DNA of 25,988 nt from Alitiscatomonas aceti. GTDB taxonomy: Bacteria; Bacillota; Clostridia; Lachnospirales; Lachnospiraceae. Each line of letters begins with the position of its first letter. Position 1 is the stretch's first letter. Under the pieces are notes generated by a model. It was not told the DNA's origin, did no database searches, and worked only from the letters and a program-made list of their open reading frames with translations. A program made the translations under genes and the position numbers. This document shows positions 21,885 through 25,988 of the stretch, piece by piece. The stretch is from NCBI RefSeq assembly GCF_025567195.1, contig NZ_JAOQJF010000039.1:1-25988 (forward strand). The letters are read 5' to 3'.

Positions 21885-22241
21885 ACGATAAAAAAAGGAG
21901 ATATATATTATGCAGACCTGATGCCGGTAATAGGCTCTGAACAGGGGGGAATCCGGCCGGTTTTGATTATTCAGAATGATGTTGGTAATTGTTACAGTCC
22001 AACCGTCATTGTGGCAGCAATTACAAGTCGGCCTAATAAGCACTGGATACCTACACATATCGAATTGGGAAATCATGTAAGAGGACTCCATAATGATTCT
22101 GTTATTTTATTGGAGCAGGTAAGGACGATTGACCGGATAAGATTAAGAGGGTATGTAGGAAGTCTGAGTGGAGCCATGATGCGTAAAGTAGATGAGGCAA
22201 TTCTCGTGAGTTTTGGTGTAACAGTACAGAGAAGAACATAA
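21885..22241 (+). CDS. MazF/PemK-type toxin, start codon lost
   Basis: MazF toxins are sequence-specific mRNA endonucleases. The frame reads TIKKGDIYYADLMPVIGSEQ, then GIRPVLIIQNDVGN, YSPTVIVAAITS, THIELG and SVILLEQVRTIDRIRL: the whole MazF/PemK fold, of normal length (about 118 residues). But the frame has no ATG, GTG or TTG between an upstream stop (21852-21854) and the ATG at 21921, which would remove KKGDIYYADL, part of the conserved core. A GTG after GGAGGGG at about 21880 is out of frame by one base. One lost base would explain this, so the toxin may be inactive. No typical MazE antitoxin precedes it. Confidence 0.7.
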   Translation, partial: TIKKGDIYYADLMPVIGSEQGGIRPVLIIQNDVGNCYSPTVIVAAITSRPNKHWIPTHIELGNHVRGLHNDSVILLEQVRTIDRIRLRGYVGSLSGAMMRKVDEAILVSFGVTVQRRT

Positions 22242-22272
22242 AGGGTGTTTGGAAAAGGAGCAGGAGGCAGGA

Positions 22273-22620
22273 ATGGGTCAGGGAAAACGTGCGTGGATCT
22301 ATTGTGCGATTGATGCACCGGAAGATAGAAATGGTGCATTAAAAAGTCAGTTTAAACAGCTGATTGATTATGGAGAGCAGATGGGATTTGAACTGGTTGG
22401 AAGTTCCAGTGATGTGGGGACAACTCCGCTTTGGAATCGAAATGGATTTCGTCATTTTATAGAAGCGGTTCAGAAAGAACAGGTAGATGTTCTTTTGATT
22501 GTAAACCGGGGCAGGCTGTCCAGATCATCCATGCAGCTCGCAAGATTTCAGATCCTTCAGGAAAGCTATGATGTCGGTGCATATTCGCCATTGGAAGGGA
22601 AAATTGAGTTTGGCAGTTGA
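22273..22620 (+). CDS. resolvase-like domain protein, catalytic serine missing
   Basis: A 115-residue protein with the fold of a serine-recombinase catalytic domain only: AWIYCAIDAPEDRNGALKSQ, GFELVGSSSDVGTTPLWNRN, VDVLLIVNRGRLSRSSMQLA. In active enzymes the first strand ends Y-x-R-V-S with the nucleophilic serine; here it is YCAIDAP, with Asp at the serine position. The NRGRLSRSS helix is preserved. It also lacks the C-terminal DNA-binding domain, so it is unlikely to recombine DNA. ATG 22273 is preferred over TTG 22249 because AGGAGG lies 5 bases upstream. It follows the MazF-like gene by 31 bases. Confidence 0.65.
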   Translation: MGQGKRAWIYCAIDAPEDRNGALKSQFKQLIDYGEQMGFELVGSSSDVGTTPLWNRNGFRHFIEAVQKEQVDVLLIVNRGRLSRSSMQLARFQILQESYDVGAYSPLEGKIEFGS

Positions 22621-22641
22621 AAAAATAGGAGAGAAGATTTT

Positions 22642-23037
22642 ATGAGAGCAGAAGAAAAGAATATGGTAGAACGGATCATGGACACAGAAACGATGGGATA
22701 TGCCTATGAGTATCCATATGGTGGGGGAGCCAGAAAAGAATATATGTTGGCACTGACCCCGGAGAACTTGGCAAATTTTATCGGTGCGAGAGGATATGAT
22801 GCTAAAAAAATAGTGATTACCGATGTGTTGGATCGCCTGATTGTGAATACCTGTATGGGGATGCTGGATGTTTGTCCGGACCAGAAATTATGTGGGAGAA
22901 TTATTGAGTATTTGGCGCCGATCCAGCTGGGAGAGAAGGAGGCTGGAGAGATTTTGGCGGTGGAACGCAATGTGGCGGATGAATATTTTGCTATGGAAGA
23001 TGAAGCGGTTACGATGGCAGAATGCCAGATGTTATAG
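22642..23037 (+). CDS. conserved hypothetical protein of integrative elements
   Basis: A 131-residue soluble acidic protein: MVERIMDTETMGYAYEYPYG, TPENLANFIGARGYDAKKIV, then VCPDQKLCGRIIEYLAPIQL and EYFAMEDEAVTMAECQML. The GYAYEYPYGGGARKEYML segment looks strongly conserved, and I recall relatives near recombinase genes of clostridial elements, but no function. AGGAGA lies 9 bases before the ATG. It is co-directional with and close to the resolvase-like gene (21 bases), so probably in one operon. Confidence 0.6.
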   Translation: MRAEEKNMVERIMDTETMGYAYEYPYGGGARKEYMLALTPENLANFIGARGYDAKKIVITDVLDRLIVNTCMGMLDVCPDQKLCGRIIEYLAPIQLGEKEAGEILAVERNVADEYFAMEDEAVTMAECQML

Positions 23038-23062
23038 AGATTGTTGAGGAGGTAGAACGATC

Positions 23063-23161
23063 ATGATTGGGATATTGATTGTTGCGGCAGTTGGAATTAT
23101 TGGATTTTTGTTAACTGCAGGTATTGCATTTGGAATAGCAGGGAGTTATCAAATCGATTGA
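23063..23161 (+). CDS. 32-residue hydrophobic peptide
   Basis: MIGILIVAAVGIIGFLLTAG followed by IAFGIAGSYQID: one membrane helix. GAGGAGG lies 9 bases before the ATG, better than many larger genes here. It is 26 bases past the hypothetical gene upstream. It resembles small membrane peptides or type I toxins in length and composition, but no antisense RNA was identified. Confidence 0.5.
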   Translation: MIGILIVAAVGIIGFLLTAGIAFGIAGSYQID

Positions 23162-23232
23162 CGTTGTTTATTGATAATGCTTCGTTTGAAAAGGAAAGAT
23201 TGTTACATTGTGTGATAGCTATGAGAAGAGTA

Positions 23233-23248
23233 ACACGGTATACTGTGT
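23233..23248. promoter_or_regulatory. 16-bp near-palindrome upstream of the recombinase
   Basis: ACACGGTATACTGTGT, 14 of 16 positions symmetric, 29 bases before the recombinase start. It contains TATACT, which could act as a -10, but no matching -35 was found. Candidate operator. Confidence 0.35.
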
Positions 23249-23277
23249 ATAGCGTTAGAGGAAAGGAGTAAAGTAAT

Positions 23278-24396
23278 ATGGCAAGGTATATTGTGGATTC
23301 CCAGATAGATAATCACGAAAAATATTATTTCATTCGTGAACAGGAGAGCCAAGATATAGTGTTACTGCCCTCCAAGTATCTAATGCATAAAAAAAGATCA
23401 AAATTGTCACCTAACACTATCAGAAGAAGTGCAGGAGCCATTTCATACTATCTGAATTATATAGATGAGACTGGCATTCAGTTAGATGATGTATGGGAGA
23501 TGCCATATGATAAGCAGCAGGAACACTTTACAGACTATTTGATATGGTTACAGGCAGGATTGCATAGTGGAGATAGTTATAAAAAGAAACCATATAATGA
23601 GACCTGTAATGCATATTTAAAAGAGGTGTTCCGATTTTATAGATTTTCTGGACAGCAGGATGAATCTACAAAGCAATTGAAAGTCCTCTCTGATATGAGA
23701 ATTATTGTACATAATTCAGTGGGAGTAAAAAGAACATTATATCGGAATACATTTCATGGATATCTACAGGAAAAAGGACATATAGGGAAGACCATAGAGC
23801 AGGATAAGATCGTGATTTTATTAAAGGCATGTGCCAATTGTCGCGATCAAATCCTGCTTTTATTATTAGCAGAAACGGGATTTCGCATCGGGGAACTTTT
23901 GGGAGTCCGGTATGCGACAGACATTGATTATGAGAGACACTTGCTGTATGTCAATTTTAGAGAAGATAATGAAAATGGAGCCAGGGCTAAGAATGCAGAA
24001 TACAGAAAGGCAAAAATCAGCGATGCCACCTTTGAAATTCTGCAGTTTTATATAGAGGAATATAAAGACCTTATTTTCCAGCAGGAATACTTGATTATTA
24101 ACATTTCGGGAGATTATGCAGGAAAACCGATGCAGGACTCAGGCGTCTATGCATTGATGGAACGGCTGCAGAAGAAGACTGGGATTAAAGTAACACCACA
24201 TATGCTGCGGCATTATTTTGCAAATGCTCGCCGGAAGGCTGGATGGAAGCTGGAACTTATCAGTCAAGCGCTTGGGCATCGAAATATAGAAACAACGATG
24301 AGATATTTAAATATATCGGATCAGGAGTTGATGGATGTCAGTGATGAATTTTATAGAAAACATCAGTCCATTTATGAAATTGACAAATTACTTTAG
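23278..24396 (+). CDS. tyrosine recombinase/integrase
   Basis: A 372-residue site-specific recombinase with all catalytic residues: first Arg in TGFRIGELLGV (near 203), HMLRHYFA (His and Arg near 308-311), LGHRN (His near 333) and the nucleophile in TTMRYLN (Tyr near 343). The N-terminal core-binding (SAM-like) domain covers about 35-150 (RSKLSPNTIRRSAGAISYYL). The length and its pairing with a larger recombinase downstream recall Tn554 TnpA/TnpB. It integrates or excises the element. AAAGGAG lies 9 bases before the ATG. The next gene starts 18 bases later. Confidence 0.9.
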   Translation: MARYIVDSQIDNHEKYYFIREQESQDIVLLPSKYLMHKKRSKLSPNTIRRSAGAISYYLNYIDETGIQLDDVWEMPYDKQQEHFTDYLIWLQAGLHSGDSYKKKPYNETCNAYLKEVFRFYRFSGQQDESTKQLKVLSDMRIIVHNSVGVKRTLYRNTFHGYLQEKGHIGKTIEQDKIVILLKACANCRDQILLLLLAETGFRIGELLGVRYATDIDYERHLLYVNFREDNENGARAKNAEYRKAKISDATFEILQFYIEEYKDLIFQQEYLIINISGDYAGKPMQDSGVYALMERLQKKTGIKVTPHMLRHYFANARRKAGWKLELISQALGHRNIETTMRYLNISDQELMDVSDEFYRKHQSIYEIDKLL

Positions 24397-24413
24397 GGAA
24401 GGAGGAGAAGTAT

Positions 24414-25913
24414 GTGACTGCATTAAGATTATTGAATACGGAATCACAGGATAAAGCGGATTATCTTCACAACCAGTTGATAACAGATATAAATGTACCG
24501 AGTACATACTGGGAGTGTGCAGAGTCCTACCTAAAAGGTGTAGGGATATATGATGTTTTCCTTATAGAAGAACAGGATTTCCGTAATTACAAAATCTTTT
24601 TGCGTGAAACAGGGAACTTTACAAAGAAACAGGTATTTGAGCGAACTGGGTTCCTGCGAAATTTGAAGAAGACTCTCATCCAAGAAGAGTATAAAGAGTT
24701 GTTGGATGAAATTGAGCAGTGCAATACAGTGCAAGAACGCTTGAAAGGAAATGTCAGGAATTTCTTGATACGGCAGGGAATTCATCATGTAAAGGAAATT
24801 GATTATAGAATCAGAGAACTGTATGAAAGTGAGTTGCGCAGGACAAAAACTTCCTCTAAAAGCCTTGAATATTTGAAGACATTGGATCGGGTTAAACAGT
24901 TTGATATCCGAAAAGAAATGGAAACCCTTTCTGGAAGAAACAGAAAGCAGCTCAAGTATGAAGGGCAAGTGATTTTTCTTCCCTATATACCGGATCAGGA
25001 CATAGCATCAGATTTTGATTATATCCAAGATAAAAGCGAACTGGTATGGGATTTTAGCCAAAAGGCGCCGGAAACTTTAAAAAAACAAATTTTTCAGATT
25101 TTGTACTATGCCTTGAGAAATATAAAAGACAGCAAGGATCGCAGGGTGCGCTATCTACTTCCTTTAAGGTGGATGTATGAGTTTTGCGTAGAGGAAGGAA
25201 TTGATGATATCGAGCGGCTTGAACTGGAGCAAATAAAGAAATTGGAAACAATTGTAGCCAGGAAAGTTGCAAATGTGAAGAATAGTGTGCAGATTGTGGA
25301 TAACAGCCGCAAAATACTATTTATGAGTGGAAAAGAAATTCACTGGTATGCAAATGTCTGGTATATGGAAAGATTCAATTTTGCACCAGAGCGTGTAAAC
25401 CCAAGCAATCCTGTACAGCGACTCAGTTTTTATGAAGTGACGAATGAGAAAAACAGGAAATTGCTGCAAGAGTATATGAAATATCAAGTAGGTATCAGTG
25501 ATTTGACAATAGGAAATATACGAGGCCAATTGTGTTTTATTAAAAAATTTCTAGTTTACTTTAATACATTGGAATCCATATGTGAAATTACAGAAGAACA
25601 GATAGCAGAGTATTTCAAACTCCTGCAGGAAAAGGAAATTAAAGCAGAAACAGTAAACAGACAGATATTTGATATTCACCGATTTTTTGCATACTTAAAG
25701 GTTAAAGGACATATCAAAGGGCAAATTTTTGATCAAAACTATTACAGCCAGAAAGTCTACCCATATCACCATGATCGAAGTGTTCAAGAAGATGAGTATA
25801 TGGAAATATTAAAAAGGCTGAAGTTTTTTCCAGAAGTACAAAGACTTATTTTCCTAAATTTATGGGCAACAGGATTACGGATCAGTGAGGTGTGTACATT
25901 AAAAGCCTGCTAA
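24414..25913 (+). pseudogene. second tyrosine recombinase, truncated (Tn554 TnpB-like)
   Basis: A frame of 499 codons beginning at a GTG (GGAGGAG upstream). The large N-terminal part has the helical core-binding domains (NRKLLQEYMKYQVGISDLTI, ETVNRQIFDIHRFFAYLKVK). The catalytic domain has just begun (YMEILKRLKFFPEVQRLIFL) and reaches the first arginine in ATGLRISEV (near 488), then reads CTLKAC and stops. The H-x-x-R, second His and Tyr are absent, so it cannot catalyse recombination. Tn554 TnpB is about 630 residues, which would fit the missing ~130-150. The break coincides with a change to AT-rich DNA at 25914, so the gene was probably cut by an insertion. Confidence 0.8.
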
Positions 25914-25988
25914 TAAAAAGTCAAGTGTTTTTTGAAGAAAATTTCAAAAATCCGATTTGATATTTTAGGGTACAACTTTTAAGCCACC
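25914..25988. other. AT-rich DNA at the recombinase break, possible IS end
   Basis: The last 75 bases do not continue the recombinase. They include TTTTTGAA and TTCAAAAA as an inverted pair. They may be the end of an insertion sequence extending past the window, but the family cannot be named from so little. Confidence 0.35.

Noticed and set aside
1..25988. CRISPR array, tRNA or rRNA gene
   Set aside because: No regularly spaced direct repeats and no cloverleaf or rRNA-like sequence was seen on reading both strands.

Overview
The window looks like low-GC Firmicutes DNA, most likely a gut Clostridia/Lachnospiraceae genome. Ribosome-binding sites are strong AAGGAGG-type, codons are AT-rich, and the families present (Sel1-tailed MobP-type relaxase, DUF3991/Toprim protein, VirD4-like coupling protein, DUF4367 anti-sigma-like protein, BhlA/UviB holin, group-5 sigma factor) are typical of that group. 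No RNA genes or CRISPR arrays were seen. All function calls come from reading the sequence by eye; no database search was run.

Layout. (1) Positions 1-1350 are chromosome-like: a decayed yjdF tail, a TfoX-N-domain protein, a small alpha/beta hydrolase and a terminator. (2) Positions 1371-7312 are a compact conjugative mobilisation operon: relaxase with Sel1 repeats, DUF3991/Toprim protein, VirD4-type coupling protein and a small HTH protein. The rest of the usual type IV secretion genes (VirB4, VirB6, PrgI, lytic transglycosylase) is absent, so this is a decayed ICE or a mobilizable remnant. (3) Positions 7313-16900 are a rearranged cargo region: two endolysins that share one cell-wall-binding module but carry different catalytic domains (CHAP on the minus strand, NlpC/P60 on the plus strand), three lipoproteins, at least five gene fragments (endolysin, lipoprotein, DUF4352, VirD4, one unidentified), a decayed IS66 element and a secreted protein. 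(4) Positions 17142-20945 are rich in regulators: XRE, ECF sigma and DUF4367 in one operon; a BhlA/UviB-like holin convergent with a TcdR/UviA-like sigma factor; then two sigma-region-4-like proteins. (5) Positions 20946-25913 are the recombination end of a mobile element: a structured non-coding stretch, small conserved proteins, a MazF-like toxin without a normal start, a resolvase-like protein without its catalytic serine, an intact tyrosine recombinase and a second one cut off after its first catalytic arginine. The last ~75 bases belong to something else, perhaps an IS end.

The most interesting signal is a possible self-contained lysis regulon. Both endolysins lack signal peptides, so they need a holin, and a holin is encoded 5-9 kb away beside a group-5 (TcdR/UviA/BotR-like) sigma factor. 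Directly upstream of both endolysins is TTTACA-N16-CTTATT, and upstream of the holin is TTTCCA-N16-CTTATT. This resembles the promoter class recognised by group-5 sigma factors. No toxin or bacteriocin gene was recognised; the lipoproteins and the secreted protein are the only candidate cargo. A second candidate regulatory layer is a repeated motif, AATAC-N5-GTTRY, found twice in the XRE promoter region and twice around the minus-strand endolysin.
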